Shown: positions 10,189 through 20,042, counted from the first letter of the stretch. The stretch: 64,000 nucleotides of DNA from Xanthobacteraceae bacterium (GCA_022844485.1 JALHLQ010000017.1:27914-91913); one strand, 5' to 3'. Numbers and translations: made by a program. The notes: a model not told the origin generated them from the letters alone.

Positions 10189-10404
10189 ATGCGCCGCAAA
10201 TGGGTTGTCCCGATCTCGCCGGAGGAAAAGTCCGTGCTCGACAGCAGAAACGGCGATCGGCGCTTGTCCGGGCAAAGCCGCACGAAATGGATCTGGCTCG
10301 TCGGTGACTGCCCCGAATGCAACGGCAGCGGGCAACTTGAGGACAAGTTCTGCCCGTCGTGCCTTGGCAGCGGCACCATCGCGGTGCTCGTGGGCGATGC
10401 GTAG
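10189..10404 (+). CDS. Mini zinc-finger protein with two CxxCxGxG motifs
   Basis: This encodes a 71-residue protein. The second half carries CPECNGSG and CPSCLGSG, two CxxCxGxG repeats like half of the DnaJ central zinc domain, enough to bind one zinc ion. The N-terminal 40 residues are basic and have no recognised domain. No J domain or chaperone domain is attached. The gene ends 16 bp before the next small gene on the same strand, so they are probably cotranscribed. The role is unknown; a small folding or redox accessory protein is only one possibility. Confidence 0.62.
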   Translation: MRRKWVVPISPEEKSVLDSRNGDRRLSGQSRTKWIWLVGDCPECNGSGQLEDKFCPSCLGSGTIAVLVGDA

Positions 10405-10420
10405 CCGAGGCCCTGGGCGC

Positions 10421-10705
10421 ATGATCAACCCCTGGAAAGCATGGTTGGACGCGGCGATCTTCGCCGGCGAAGCGCAGACGGTGATCGCCATGCGCATGAT
10501 GCGGCTCGCGGGCGGCGGCGCCCTCGCCAATGCCGAAGCGCAAAGGATGGTAACCGAAAAGCTCGCCGCCTTCGCGGCGGCGCAGGCAGCCGCGGGCGTT
10601 GCGCTCGCAGCGGGCAAAAGACCGAAGGTCGCCATGACGCGCGCGATGACGCCGATCCGAAAACGGATGCGGGCGAACCGGCGCAGGCTCGGGCGGGCGC
10701 GCTAG
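10421..10705 (+). CDS. Small alanine-rich protein, conserved rhizobial hypothetical
   Basis: This encodes 94 residues: a WKAWLDAAIFAGEAQTVIAMRMMRLAGGG start, a long Ala-rich amphipathic helix around VTEKLAAFAAAQAAAGVALAAG, and a very basic tail. The layout is reminiscent of the small phasin-like helical proteins often mislabelled antifreeze protein in rhizobial genomes. That resemblance is from memory and not tested. It follows the mini zinc-finger gene by 16 bp and converges on pccB. Its stop codon lies within a perfect 16-bp palindrome, 10696–10711. Confidence 0.6.
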   Translation: MINPWKAWLDAAIFAGEAQTVIAMRMMRLAGGGALANAEAQRMVTEKLAAFAAAQAAAGVALAAGKRPKVAMTRAMTPIRKRMRANRRRLGRAR

Positions 10706-10720
10706 CGCGCCAGGCGTTGG

Positions 10721-12256
10721 TCACACCGGCAGATTGTCGTGCTTCTTCGCCGGCATCTCGACCTTCTTCTCGCGCAGCATCGCGAGCGCGCGGGCGATGC
10801 GCCGGCGGGTCGCGTGCGGCATGATCACGTCGTCGATATAGCCGCGCTCGGCGGCGACGAAGGGCGAGAGGAAGCGCGCCTCGTATTCCTTCGTGCGGGC
10901 GGCGATCTTCTCGGGATCGCCGATGTCGGCGCGGAAAATGATCTCCACGGCGCCCTTCGCGCCCATCACCGCGACCTGCGCCGTCGGCCAGGCATAGTTC
11001 ACGTCGCCGCCGATATGCTTTGAGGCCATCACGTCATAGGCGCCGCCGAAGGCTTTTCGTGTGATGACGGTGACGAGCGGCACGGTGCACTGGCTATAGG
11101 CGAACAGAAGCTTCGCGCCATGCTTGATGAGGCCGCCATATTCCTGCGCCGTGCCCGGCAAAAATCCCGGCACGTCGACGAAGGTCAGGATGGGAATTTC
11201 GAAGGCGTCGCAGAACCGAACGAAGCGCGCGGCTTTGCGGCTGGCGTCGGAATCGAGCACGCCGGCCAGCACCATTGGCTGATTGGCGACGACGCCCACC
11301 GTGCGGCCGGCGATCCGGGCGAAGCCGGTGATGATGTTCTTGGCGAAGCTCGGGCTGATCTCGAAGAAATCGCCTTCATCGACGACCTTCGTCACCAGTT
11401 CCTTCATGTCATAGGGTTTGTTGGGATGGTCCGGGATCAGCGTATCCAGGGACAGATCCTCACGCTCGATATCGTCGAAGCTCGGCCATTCCGGAACGCC
11501 GACCTGGTTGTTGGACGGCAGGAAGTCGATCAGCCGCCGCATCTGCAAGATGCATTCGACGTCGTTCTCGAATGCGCCGTCGGAGACGGACGATTTCGTG
11601 GTGTGCACGCTGGCGCCGCCGAGTTCTTCCGCGGTGACGACTTCGTTTGTGACCGTCTTCACCACCTCGGGGCCGGTGACGAACATATAGCTCGTGTCGC
11701 GCACCATGAAAATGAAATCGGTCATCGCCGGCGAGTAGACATCACCGCCCGCGCAAGGCCCCATGATGACGGAGATCTGCGGAATGACGCCGGAGGCGAT
11801 GACGTTGCGCTTGAACACCTCGCCATAACCGCCGAGAGAGGCGACTCCCTCCTGGATGCGCGCGCCGCCGGCATCAAACAGGCCAATGATCGGCGCGCGC
11901 GCCTTCATCGCCATGTCCTGCACCTTCACGATCTTTTGCGCGTGCGTTTCGGATAGCGAGCCGCCGAACACCGTGAAGTCCTTGGCAAAGACGAAAACGG
12001 TTCGCCCGTTCACCGTGCCCCAGCCGGTGACGACCCCATCGCCCGGGGTTTTCGGCTGGTCATTCATGCCGAAGTCGACGCAGCGGTGCTCGACAAACAT
12101 GTCGAACTCCTCGAAGGAGTCCTTGTCGAGGAGGAGCGCGATGCGCTCGCGCGCGGTCAGCTTGCCGCGCTTGTGCTGCGCCTCGATGCGGCTCTTGCCG
12201 CCGCCAAGGCGAGCATTGGCGCGCCGGACATCGAGCTTCTCGAGAATGTCTTTCAT
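10721..12256 (-). CDS. pccB: Propionyl-CoA carboxylase, carboxyltransferase (beta) subunit
   Basis: The beta subunit transfers the carboxyl group from biotin to propionyl-CoA. The 511-residue product begins [20 protein letters not shown] and has both crotonase-fold halves. The oxyanion glycine pairs are visible in [10 protein letters not shown] with [12 protein letters not shown], and in [20 protein letters not shown] with [13 protein letters not shown]. Length and the N-terminal [20 protein letters not shown] segment match PccB rather than the acetyl-CoA subunits. The ATG at 12256 follows AAAGGACAAG. Its alpha partner lies 6.3 kb downstream on the same strand, separated by unrelated genes on both strands. 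Confidence 0.93.
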   Translation of the reverse strand: MKDILEKLDVRRANARLGGGKSRIEAQHKRGKLTARERIALLLDKDSFEEFDMFVEHRCVDFGMNDQPKTPGDGVVTGWGTVNGRTVFVFAKDFTVFGGSLSETHAQKIVKVQDMAMKARAPIIGLFDAGGARIQEGVASLGGYGEVFKRNVIASGVIPQISVIMGPCAGGDVYSPAMTDFIFMVRDTSYMFVTGPEVVKTVTNEVVTAEELGGASVHTTKSSVSDGAFENDVECILQMRRLIDFLPSNNQVGVPEWPSFDDIEREDLSLDTLIPDHPNKPYDMKELVTKVVDEGDFFEISPSFAKNIITGFARIAGRTVGVVANQPMVLAGVLDSDASRKAARFVRFCDAFEIPILTFVDVPGFLPGTAQEYGGLIKHGAKLLFAYSQCTVPLVTVITRKAFGGAYDVMASKHIGGDVNYAWPTAQVAVMGAKGAVEIIFRADIGDPEKIAARTKEYEARFLSPFVAAERGYIDDVIMPHATRRRIARALAMLREKKVEMPAKKHDNLPV

Positions 12257-12529
12257 CGCTTGTCCTTTGGGGGTCTCCCAATCCTCGGTTGAATTCCACA
12301 AGCAGGCCGCAAACACAAGAATGAGAATGTCGCCGATCCCGGGGAGCCCGGCGGGCGCCCGAGCCCCGCTTGCGGCCTCCCCGGGCCTGTGCGGCCATCG
12401 TGAGCGCGGATTAAGCAACGCGCGCTTACAAGCGCAGGCCGCACAACCTGAGTCGATGCCATCCTGTTGATGTATTGTATAGTATAACGTCCCTCTGGGA
12501 GCCGAACCGACAAGGCTTGGAGTCTGCCA

Positions 12530-15500
12530 TTGAGCACGGTCGAGGAATGGCTCACATCGATCGGCCTGGGCGAGTATTCTCAGCGCTTTGCTGAGAATGC
12601 CATCGATCTCTCCGTCATCGCCGATCTCACCGAGCAAGACCTGCAAGAGCTCGGGTTGCCGATGGGACACCGGCGCAAGTTTCTGCGTGCCGCAGCGGAG
12701 CTGCGCGCGGCCGAATCGGCTCCGCTGCAGCCCGTCGCGGCCGCCCGCGAGACAGCGGAGCGCCGCCAGCTTACGGTCATGTTTTGCGACCTCGTCGGGT
12801 CCACGAACCTGTCCGCCCAGCTCGACCCCGAAGACATGCGAGGCGTGATCGCGGCCTATCAGGCGTGCATCGGCGAGGTCGTCAACTATTACACCGGCAT
12901 GGTGGCCCGTTATATGGGAGACGGAGTCCTTGCTTATTTCGGCTACCCGCAGGCGCAGGAGGATTCCGCAGAGCAGGCGGTGCGAGCCGGCCTTGCGCTT
13001 GTGGAGGCGGTTTCCAAGCTGGATACGCAGGCCGCCACTCGGCTCAGGGTTCGCGTCGGAATCGCCACCGGCACGGTCGTCGTCGGCGACCTTCTTGTCG
13101 CCCAGACGGGCGCTCAAGAACAGGTCGTGGTCGGCGATACGCCCAATCTTGCATCACGACTGCAAGGGATCGCCGAGCCCGACCAGGTCATCATCTGCCC
13201 AAACACGCGCGAGTTGACCGGCGGTCACTTCGAGTACCGCGATCTCGGCGGCGTTACGCTGAAAGGCTGGTCGGAGCCGGTGCCGGCCTGGCAGGTTCTG
13301 CGGGCAACCAACGTCGAAAGCCGCTTCGAAGCCAGGCACAAGACCAGCGTGTCGCCGCTGCTCGGCCGCGAAGAGGAGCTGGACATCCTCCTGCGCCGCT
13401 GGCGACAAGCATGCGAGGGCGAATGCCGCGTCGTGGTCATCACGGGCGAGCCCGGCATCGGCAAATCGCATCTCATCCTTGCCTTGCGAAAGGCCATCGA
13501 GCGCGAGCCGCACATCCTGCTGCAGTATTACTGCTCCGCGCATCATACAAACAGTTCGCTGTTTCCCTTCATCGTCGGGTTCGAGCGCACCGCCGGCATC
13601 GAGCGAAGCGATAGCCCGGCGCAAAAGCTCGCGAAGCTCGAGGCGCTGCTCGCACGCTGGGGCACTCAAGCGGAGCACGTTGCATTGTTCGGCTCGCTCC
13701 TTTCGCTCCCGACGGATCCGCACGCCTTGCCGGCGGAGTGGAGCCCGCAGAGGCGCAAGGAGGCGACCCTGAACGCGCTGTCGGCGCAGCTCGAGGGGTT
13801 CGCGTCACGCCAGCCCGTGCTCGTGCTGTTCGAGGATGCGCACTGGAGCGATCCGACCTCGCTCGAGCTTGTCGCCTCCATTGTCGAGCGAGCGCCGCAA
13901 GTCCCGATCCTCATGGTCGTGACGGGACGGGCCGAGTTCAAGCCGCCCTGGCCGAACCATGCGCATGTCACAACGATCCAGCTCACGCGCCTCGACCGGC
14001 GCTGCGGTGCGGCGCTGATCGAGAGAGTGGCCGGCAAGGCGCTTCCTCAGCAACTCGTCAAGGAGATCCTTCAGCGCACCGATGGCGTCCCGCTTTTTAT
14101 CGAAGAGCTGACAAAAGCCCTGCTCGAGTCCGGCGCCTTGCAAGAGCGTGACGGCGAGTACGTCATGGGCCAGTCCTTGTCGACAATGGCGATACCCACC
14201 ACACTGCAGGCATCGTTGATGGCGCGCCTCGACAGGCTCGCTCCGTCAAGAGATGTCGCTCAGATCGGCGCTGCAGTCGGCCGGGAGTTCTATTACGAGC
14301 TGATCAGCGCCGTTGCCGGACTGTCCCGGCAGCGACTCGAAGAAGCGCTGAACGAACTCGTGCGGTCGGAACTCGTCTTCTGCCGCGGCGACATTCCGCA
14401 AGCCGTCTACAGCTTCAAGCACGCCCTGGTGCGGGACGCGGCTTACAGCGGCCTTCTGAAAAGCCGCCGCCTCCAGTTGCACGCAGCCATCGCCAGCGTG
14501 CTCGAGCAGCGTTTCCCCGACATCGTCGAAGCCGAACCGGAAACGCTGGCGCGGCACCTCACGGAGGCCGGGCTGATCGAGAAGGCGGTGGGCTATTGGG
14601 TCCAGGCGGGAAAGAAAGCCGCGATGCGCTCCGCCAACGAGGAAGCGATCGCACACCTTCAGCGTGGGCTCGAGTCGATCACTCAACTTGCGGAGGGCGC
14701 CGAACGGGACCGTCTCGAGCTCGATCTGCAACTGGCATTGGCGCCCTGCCTGATCGCAACGCAGGGCCCTGCCGCCAGCGCGGCGGTAAGGACGTTCACG
14801 CGCGCACGCGAATTGTGCGAGCGCCTCGGAAATCCGCCGGAGCATCTTCAAGTCATGTTCTGGCTCACCACGGCCTGTGTGGTGCGCGGCGAATTGCCGA
14901 AAGCCGAAGAGATGGTCAGGACGCTCATTCGCTTGGCCGAGTCACGCGGCGAACGTCCGGCGCTTCTCAACGCCATGCGCGGTCTGGCCATGATCCTTCT
15001 TTTCATGGGTCGGCTGACGGAGGCGCGCGAGGCGGTCGAGCGAGCGGTTGCCAGTTTCGACGCGAGCGATGAAAGACAGCAATTTGCGGCCCGCGCCGCC
15101 GGGCAGGATGCAGGCGTTGCAAATCTTGCCCTGATGTCCTGGACCCTTTGGCTTCTCGGCGACGTGGATCAAGCCATCGCCCGATCGGAGGAGGCTTTGC
15201 GGCGTGCGGACCGCCTCGGACATCCGCACTCGCGCGCCTATGCGCTCTACTATGGCAGCGTTCTTCACGCGCTCTGCGGCGATGTGGCGCGCGCGCAGCA
15301 CCAGGCGATCACGTGCTACGCGCTCTCGGTCGAACACGACTTCCGGCAGTGGCGTGGCCTCTCCGGAGCCGTGCGCGGCATTTGCAGCGCGCTGATCGCG
15401 CCTGGCCCGAGCGCGCTCGAGGAGGTCAAGGCCGCTTTAGACGAGTATCGCGGCGCAGGATATCAACTTGGTATCACGGTGCTCGATGTCCTGCTGTGTC

Positions 15501-15847
15501 AGGCCCTGATGCTGGTCCAAGCACCCGAGGCCGCACTCGAGGTGATCGAGCGCGGCCTTGCCACCGCGCAGCAGAATGAAGAGCGCATATTCGAGGCCGA
15601 GCTGTATCGGCTCAAGGCACATGCCTTGCGCGGGCGCGGCGTCCCGAACGCGCAGGCGCAAATGCATGCGCTGCTCGAGCTCGCCTGGTCCACGGCGAGG
15701 CGCCAACGGGCGCGCTCGCTCGAGTTGCGGGTCATGGCGGACCTCGATCGCCTCCGGAATGTCGCCGCGCCGGGTCAGGCCACCCGGGATGGTCTCGGGC
15801 CGATGGTCTTTCCAGCCAACGAGGACCTTCCAGCCGGACCGGGATAG
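12530..15847 (+). CDS. SAM–class III adenylate/guanylate cyclase–AAA ATPase–TPR protein
   Basis: This 1105-residue signalling protein starts with TTG at 12530, with GGAG upstream. Residues 1–60 form a SAM domain. Residues 80–260 form a class III nucleotide cyclase, with metal-binding Asp87 in FCDLVGST and Asp131 in YMGDG. Residues 275–560 are a STAND-type ATPase with Walker A GEPGIGKS (306–313) and a Walker B-like VLFEDAHW. The rest is helical TPR-like repeats. The Lys that normally selects purine four residues before the second Asp is Arg127 here, so substrate choice is uncertain. The gene faces the patatin-like gene and overlaps its 3' end by 73 bp. Such fusions are common in rhizobia, mostly without known ligands. 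Confidence 0.9.
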   Translation: MSTVEEWLTSIGLGEYSQRFAENAIDLSVIADLTEQDLQELGLPMGHRRKFLRAAAELRAAESAPLQPVAAARETAERRQLTVMFCDLVGSTNLSAQLDPEDMRGVIAAYQACIGEVVNYYTGMVARYMGDGVLAYFGYPQAQEDSAEQAVRAGLALVEAVSKLDTQAATRLRVRVGIATGTVVVGDLLVAQTGAQEQVVVGDTPNLASRLQGIAEPDQVIICPNTRELTGGHFEYRDLGGVTLKGWSEPVPAWQVLRATNVESRFEARHKTSVSPLLGREEELDILLRRWRQACEGECRVVVITGEPGIGKSHLILALRKAIEREPHILLQYYCSAHHTNSSLFPFIVGFERTAGIERSDSPAQKLAKLEALLARWGTQAEHVALFGSLLSLPTDPHALPAEWSPQRRKEATLNALSAQLEGFASRQPVLVLFEDAHWSDPTSLELVASIVERAPQVPILMVVTGRAEFKPPWPNHAHVTTIQLTRLDRRCGAALIERVAGKALPQQLVKEILQRTDGVPLFIEELTKALLESGALQERDGEYVMGQSLSTMAIPTTLQASLMARLDRLAPSRDVAQIGAAVGREFYYELISAVAGLSRQRLEEALNELVRSELVFCRGDIPQAVYSFKHALVRDAAYSGLLKSRRLQLHAAIASVLEQRFPDIVEAEPETLARHLTEAGLIEKAVGYWVQAGKKAAMRSANEEAIAHLQRGLESITQLAEGAERDRLELDLQLALAPCLIATQGPAASAAVRTFTRARELCERLGNPPEHLQVMFWLTTACVVRGELPKAEEMVRTLIRLAESRGERPALLNAMRGLAMILLFMGRLTEAREAVERAVASFDASDERQQFAARAAGQDAGVANLALMSWTLWLLGDVDQAIARSEEALRRADRLGHPHSRAYALYYGSVLHALCGDVARAQHQAITCYALSVEHDFRQWRGLSGAVRGICSALIAPGPSALEEVKAALDEYRGAGYQLGITVLDVLLCQALMLVQAPEAALEVIERGLATAQQNEERIFEAELYRLKAHALRGRGVPNAQAQMHALLELAWSTARRQRARSLELRVMADLDRLRNVAAPGQATRDGLGPMVFPANEDLPAGPG

Positions 15848-17079
15848 GGCGCCTGCGATTTGTAAAAGGCCGGCGGCTCCCGCAGCGCAAAGGGTGGAGC
15901 GTCGTGAGCTGCACTCGCCTGTTCGTTGATGACCCTGAATCCGCCTGTCTTGTTGATTGAACCGCCCGCCGCTTTGTACGCTTTCAGCGCTTCGTCGGCT
16001 GCCTGGTAGCCGGCCGTGCGTCCGTCTTCGAGATTGCGATGCGACCAATCGAAATTGATCCCGCTGTCGACGCGAATTTCGACCACTGTCCCGTGCCAGG
16101 ATTTGTCCTTCCGCACATGGTGTTTGAACAGGCTCACGTCATCCTCGCCGACGGTCGCCGCAAACAATTGACAGAGGTTGGCGAGGCCATCGTGGAGGTT
16201 CGCCGGCTTGCGGACCTGCTTTGCATCGACGATGCGGCTGATCCAAATTTCATCGAGCGTGAACGGGTCGTCGTCGAGTTTCCTGATGAAATGGTCTTTC
16301 TGAACGAGGTTGTAGAAGTTGACCGTATCGACAAGCGCGCCTTCGCAGTAGGTCGCGCCGTCGAGATCGACGGTCCCTTCAACGAAGGGGAGCGCCGAGC
16401 AGGCACAGAGCGAGCCCGCGCTGATGTCCTTGTAGCCGACGACCGGCTTGTTCGAGAAAAGGTCGAGACGCTTGGCATCCAGATTCCACGCGTTGTGGAA
16501 CATGAACGGCTTGTCATCGCCGTACAGCCGCTCGAACTTGATCGACTTCATGAATTCGCTGTCGGGATAGTAGATCTTCGACAAGCCGTTGACCGGCGAC
16601 AAATACATCATCGAAGCCAGAAAGCGGACGAAGGGATTCGGGGCCAAGGCGTGATTGAGAACCCACTGGTTGAAGTCGCCTTCCGTCCATTTCGACGGCG
16701 TGGAAAAGAAGCTCGCCGTCTCGCGCCATGAGTTCATCAGGTGGCTCGGCACCCAAATGCTCTCATAATTCTTCGGGTTCGAAAAAAAGGCCGTCAAGGA
16801 ACGGGCGTTGCCGAACCAGTCGGGGCCGAATACCGCGTTGATCGGAAAGCGACTGTAGGAGAGGTCATCACGGAAGACGTGCTTCTTGAAGAAGTCGTAA
16901 GTCTGCTCGGACTCCTTGCCCTCGTCGCATTGGTTATGGACGATCCCAACCCAGGCTCCGATGCAGGAGAGCGCCCAGACATCGAACTTCATCTTTTCCT
17001 CGGCCAGGCGTTGCAGAACACCGATATGCAGCCCTGCGGCGGGGCCGCCGCCGGCCAGCGTAATGGCTCTCCTCGTCAT
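15775..17079 (-). CDS. Patatin-like phospholipase-fold protein with altered catalytic dyad
   Basis: The 434-residue protein starts MTRRAITLAGGGPAAGLHIG, with the patatin oxyanion loop GGGPAAG at residues 10–16. The nucleophile elbow, usually GxSxG, reads LSCIGAWVG, putting Cys39 where the Ser should be. The usual DGG motif reads CEGALVD with Glu246 replacing Asp. The rest of the first 260 residues keeps the patatin layout, followed by a long C-terminal extension. It could be a Cys-dependent hydrolase or a pseudoenzyme. The ATG at 17079 follows GGAGAG. No signal peptide is visible. It is convergent with the cyclase gene, and the 3' ends overlap by 73 bp. Confidence 0.82.
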   Translation of the reverse strand: MTRRAITLAGGGPAAGLHIGVLQRLAEEKMKFDVWALSCIGAWVGIVHNQCDEGKESEQTYDFFKKHVFRDDLSYSRFPINAVFGPDWFGNARSLTAFFSNPKNYESIWVPSHLMNSWRETASFFSTPSKWTEGDFNQWVLNHALAPNPFVRFLASMMYLSPVNGLSKIYYPDSEFMKSIKFERLYGDDKPFMFHNAWNLDAKRLDLFSNKPVVGYKDISAGSLCACSALPFVEGTVDLDGATYCEGALVDTVNFYNLVQKDHFIRKLDDDPFTLDEIWISRIVDAKQVRKPANLHDGLANLCQLFAATVGEDDVSLFKHHVRKDKSWHGTVVEIRVDSGINFDWSHRNLEDGRTAGYQAADEALKAYKAAGGSINKTGGFRVINEQASAAHDAPPFALREPPAFYKSQAPYPGPAGRSSLAGKTIGPRPSRVA

Positions 17080-17144
17080 GGGACTCTCCGTTCGAGCATC
17101 GTTGTGCACTGGGGACCTGGTACAACATACCCCCAATTATTTGG

Positions 17145-17164
17145 CCTTTGTGTGAGGACAAAGG
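17145..17164. other. 7-bp stem-loop between flhB-like and patatin-like genes
   Basis: CCTTTGT (17145–17151) and ACAAAGG (17158–17164) form a perfect stem with a six-base loop. It lies 47 bp after the stop of the FlhB-like gene, in the leftward direction, and upstream of the patatin-like start. No run of T follows, so a terminator role is uncertain. Confidence 0.35.
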
Positions 17165-17211
17165 CTTGACAAATGTTTCGGAATTGCCGGCGGGCCGGGT
17201 TCGGCCATTTG

Positions 17212-17475
17212 CTAACCGAGCTTCCCCGCCGCGCGCAGGATGAAGGTCAGGACCTCGGCGACCGCACGGTAGAGAGCCTCAGGAATTTCGTCCCCAAGCT
17301 CCACCTGTGACAATGCCTCGGCCAGCGCGGCATTCTCTTCGAGCGGAACACCGTGCGTGCGTGCGGCCTCGATGATGGTCTGGCCGATCGCGCCTCGCCC
17401 TTTAGCGACGACAATGGGAGCGTTCGGCTTGTCGTAATGCAGCGCGATGGCAAGCGTTTTTGCGAGGTCGCTCAT
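17212..17475 (-). CDS. FlhB C-terminal-like (EscU/YscU/FlhB family) protein
   Basis: This 87-residue protein resembles only the cytoplasmic C-terminal domain of the FlhB/YscU export-switch family: LAIALHYDKPNAPIVVAKGRGAIGQTIIEAARTHGVPL followed by the ENAALAEALSQVELGDEIPEALYRAVAEVL helix block. The NPTH autocleavage motif and the four membrane helices of full FlhB are absent. Such stand-alone copies (FlhX-type) occur next to fliK in several proteobacteria and can partly replace the cleaved FlhB domain. It overlaps fliK by four bases (ATGA), indicating coupled translation. Confidence 0.82.
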   Translation of the reverse strand: MSDLAKTLAIALHYDKPNAPIVVAKGRGAIGQTIIEAARTHGVPLEENAALAEALSQVELGDEIPEALYRAVAEVLTFILRAAGKLG

Positions 17476-19085
17476 GACGCGCGATCCAGGAAGCGGCCGG
17501 AAGGGGTGCGTTCCGGCGGCGGCTGTCGCGGAGACCCATGGCGCACCTGGATCTCGGAGGGCTCGAGGTCCGCACGTTTCATGTTTTCAGCAAGTCCGCC
17601 CGATGTCTCGCGCAATTGCGCGGCAACTCCGTCGCGTTCGGCCCACAGCGTGACGGCGGCGCGCTCGCCGATCAAGGCGATCTGCGCGTGCACGGGTCCG
17701 ATCGGCTCGATATCGACGGAAAATCGCGCGCGCCATACGGCCGGCACGTCGTCGCGCTCCCCGGCCCGGCCGCCTTCGCGTCCGATCTCGAATTGCGCAA
17801 TGCTGGTGCCTTGGGTGGAGGCGAGCGGTACTTCGAACAGCCAGCGCTGGCCCTGCGGTTCGTTTCGAGCCGATTCGAGGCGATCGGGAAGCGACGCCGC
17901 CTGAAGGAGCGTCTGGCGGGCTTGCGCCCCTTCCGCTTGAACCAGCACTTGCTTGCCGGCTTCGCGCGGCAGGATCCCCTCTCCCACCGTCGGCATGACC
18001 GCGGGTTGTGGCGCGGTCGGCGCGCCGCGGTAGGGCAGCGGCGGGGGCATGCTCGGCACGTGGCCGGAAGCCGTCAGTGGCGCGGCCTGCGAATCCAGCG
18101 CCGCAAGGTCCTGCCGCGCAATCCCCTTGTCGGGCGTCGCGATCCACGAGCGCAGCGCGTGCTGCAGCACCATCAACGCGTGCTTGATATCAGGAGCATC
18201 GGCACGCGGCGGATTCCCGGCGGCGATTTGCTGTTCGAGAAACAGACCCGATCGCTTGACGGCGGACTTGATCGTCGCAGCATCGACGGGCGCGTCGGCA
18301 CGGATGCGCGTCTGCAGCATGGCGCCCGCGGCTGACAGCACCTCCTTCGGAAGCGGCATCTTGATGAGCTGTTCGATATTCGCAAACAGCGGCGCCAACC
18401 CGCTCTGCCGCACGGCGGCGGCACGCACGGCGAGCGACAAGGCTTGGCTCGGGTCCGGGCTCGCCGCCTGCATCTCAGGCGCCCCCATCATGGACCGTGA
18501 TGCCGGCGCGGCCTTTGTTGCAGGCCCATCTGCCAAGGTCGCAGGTGAGACGGGCCCCGGAGATTGCGGCCCCTCAACGTCCAACCCGGCACTTGCGAGC
18601 GCGCGCGTCGCGGCGGCCGATATCGCCTCGGCGAGAACAGGCGCTCGCGCTCCGGCCGCGCTCAACTCCACACGCAGCACGGGCTCGGGTTCAGCCGCGT
18701 GAGGAGTCGGGGACCGGATCGCGCTCGTTGCACCGCTTTCGCCCACGGCCGGCGCCGCCGCCTGGACGTTCGAACCCACGGGCGGCTGCACATTCTGCCC
18801 CGGCGCCATCGAAGCGTTTGGCGGGCGCACGCTGCCCGGAATGGGAGTAAGCCGGACTCCGCCGTCCGGTGCCGCTTTCACGGCGAAGCGCAGCGTCGTG
18901 CCGGGCGCAAGAGGAAGTTCGGAGCGAACATCGAGGATGGATTCGGCAATCGAAAGACGCACCATTCCGTCTTTCAGAAGCGCGAGCACCACGGCTTCGA
19001 CAATCTGGCCCGGCGTAAACTGCGGGTGCTGTCCCCCGTACTGCATCGCTGCAGTGACCGACAAAGGATTGATCACAAAGTCCAC
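17472..19085 (-). CDS. FliK-like flagellar hook-length control protein
   Basis: This 537-residue protein has a divergent N-terminus, a long Ala/Pro/Gly-rich middle that is probably disordered, and a C-terminal hook-length domain (about 430–520) with WRARFSVDIEPIGPVHAQI and GGLAENMKRADLEPSEIQV. FliK measures hook length and signals the export gate through the FlhB C-terminal domain. The next gene encodes just such a domain and overlaps by four bases. The low-complexity centre is typical of the molecular ruler. No other flagellar structural gene lies beside it, so the pair is separated from the main flagellar locus. Confidence 0.78.
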   Translation of the reverse strand: MDFVINPLSVTAAMQYGGQHPQFTPGQIVEAVVLALLKDGMVRLSIAESILDVRSELPLAPGTTLRFAVKAAPDGGVRLTPIPGSVRPPNASMAPGQNVQPPVGSNVQAAAPAVGESGATSAIRSPTPHAAEPEPVLRVELSAAGARAPVLAEAISAAATRALASAGLDVEGPQSPGPVSPATLADGPATKAAPASRSMMGAPEMQAASPDPSQALSLAVRAAAVRQSGLAPLFANIEQLIKMPLPKEVLSAAGAMLQTRIRADAPVDAATIKSAVKRSGLFLEQQIAAGNPPRADAPDIKHALMVLQHALRSWIATPDKGIARQDLAALDSQAAPLTASGHVPSMPPPLPYRGAPTAPQPAVMPTVGEGILPREAGKQVLVQAEGAQARQTLLQAASLPDRLESARNEPQGQRWLFEVPLASTQGTSIAQFEIGREGGRAGERDDVPAVWRARFSVDIEPIGPVHAQIALIGERAAVTLWAERDGVAAQLRETSGGLAENMKRADLEPSEIQVRHGSPRQPPPERTPSGRFLDRAS

Positions 19086-19271
19086 CGGGAGCCCTCCGCG
19101 GTGAGTCGTTGGAGCGAGATTGACGCAGGTCGGATCGCTTTGTGTGACCTTTTACGTCTGCGCAAGATCTCGTCGGCCGAACCGGCGTCCAGTTCGCCGG
19201 ATCATGTGCAAGAACCTAGGTCGCGAGGCCTTAAGGGACTGTTAACCCGCCTGCGGCTCCGATTGCCGGGG

Positions 19272-20042
19272 TCACAACAGCTCAAGCACCTGCCCGGCTG
19301 CGCGCATTTCAGTGAAACGGAACGCCCGGCGTTCAAGCGCCAGGCCGTCCTGGCCCCACTGCTCCATGTTCCAATCCTCGTCCACATGAGCGATCGACCA
19401 GGCCTGGGCCGTATCGAGTCGCCGGGCAAGGACTGCAAGTGCGATCAAGGCCGAGCCGGTCAGCGTGGTCATCGCGTGAACCGCGCCGAGGCGCCACGGA
19501 TCGCGCGGAATCGCCGCGCTGGTCCGCTCAAGGGCGACATCGGGCTGTTCGGTATACAGCACGCCTTGGGAGAGGACGAAGCGCGCCTCGAGTGCGTCGC
19601 TTGCCCAATCGATTACCGGGTTCCAGAGACGCTCCTGGCGATCGACCAGCTCTTGCGGGCGCTCGGCGCGATAGAACAAAAGGTCGGAGCGGAGATACCT
19701 TGCAATCTCCGCCGCAACCGCATCCGCATTCGAAACGACCCCGTCGATGATGGTATTTGAAAGCCGGGTCAGCGGCATTGTCGACGGGTCGACGCGCTCG
19801 CGCTGCGCCTCCCATTCGGCGGCGACCGCTTCGGCGAGCGCACGCGTCGGAAGTGCAAGCTCGTTGCGCGCCGGGGTCTTGATCGGACGGCCGTCCAGCA
19901 ACGGGCGTATTCCGTTCCCGGCGTCCGCGATGCTCGCTTGGCTGTAAAAGCGCGTCCGCAGTTGCGGCCGCGCGGCCAAGCGTGCCGCCTCGGTCGGATC
20001 AAGCGGCTGGTTCTTGAAGACGTCGTCGAAGATCTCACGCAT
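19272..20042 (-). CDS. ATP12-family F1-ATPase assembly chaperone
   Basis: ATP12 proteins bind the F1 alpha subunit before assembly of ATP synthase and are found in mitochondria and alphaproteobacteria. The 256-residue product shows family blocks: LDGRPIKTPARNELALPTRALAEAVAAEW, then MPLTRLSNTIIDGV, YLRSDLLFYRAERP, and a closing ALIALAVLARRLDTAQAWSIAHVDEDWNMEQWG. The start at 20042 gives MREIFDDVFKNQPLDP, which I judge the natural N-terminus. An in-frame ATG 12 bp upstream is possible. No ATP synthase genes are nearby. The 19086–19271 gap before fliK shows no gene. Confidence 0.88.
   Translation of the reverse strand: MREIFDDVFKNQPLDPTEAARLAARPQLRTRFYSQASIADAGNGIRPLLDGRPIKTPARNELALPTRALAEAVAAEWEAQRERVDPSTMPLTRLSNTIIDGVVSNADAVAAEIARYLRSDLLFYRAERPQELVDRQERLWNPVIDWASDALEARFVLSQGVLYTEQPDVALERTSAAIPRDPWRLGAVHAMTTLTGSALIALAVLARRLDTAQAWSIAHVDEDWNMEQWGQDGLALERRAFRFTEMRAAGQVLELL

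Noticed and set aside
12450..12500. Promoter for the cyclase gene in the TATAGTATAAC-rich stretch
   Set aside because: Several -10-like hexamers are present, but none has a matching -35 at the right distance.
12530..17079. Calling the cyclase/patatin pair a CBASS or Pycsar operon
   Set aside because: The cyclase is not a CD-NTase, the genes are convergent rather than one operon, and similar cyclase–ATPase–TPR fusions are common without defence links. Kept only as a low-certainty finding.
17166..17171. TTGACA on the plus strand as a promoter box
   Set aside because: No plus-strand gene follows; both neighbouring genes are on the minus strand.
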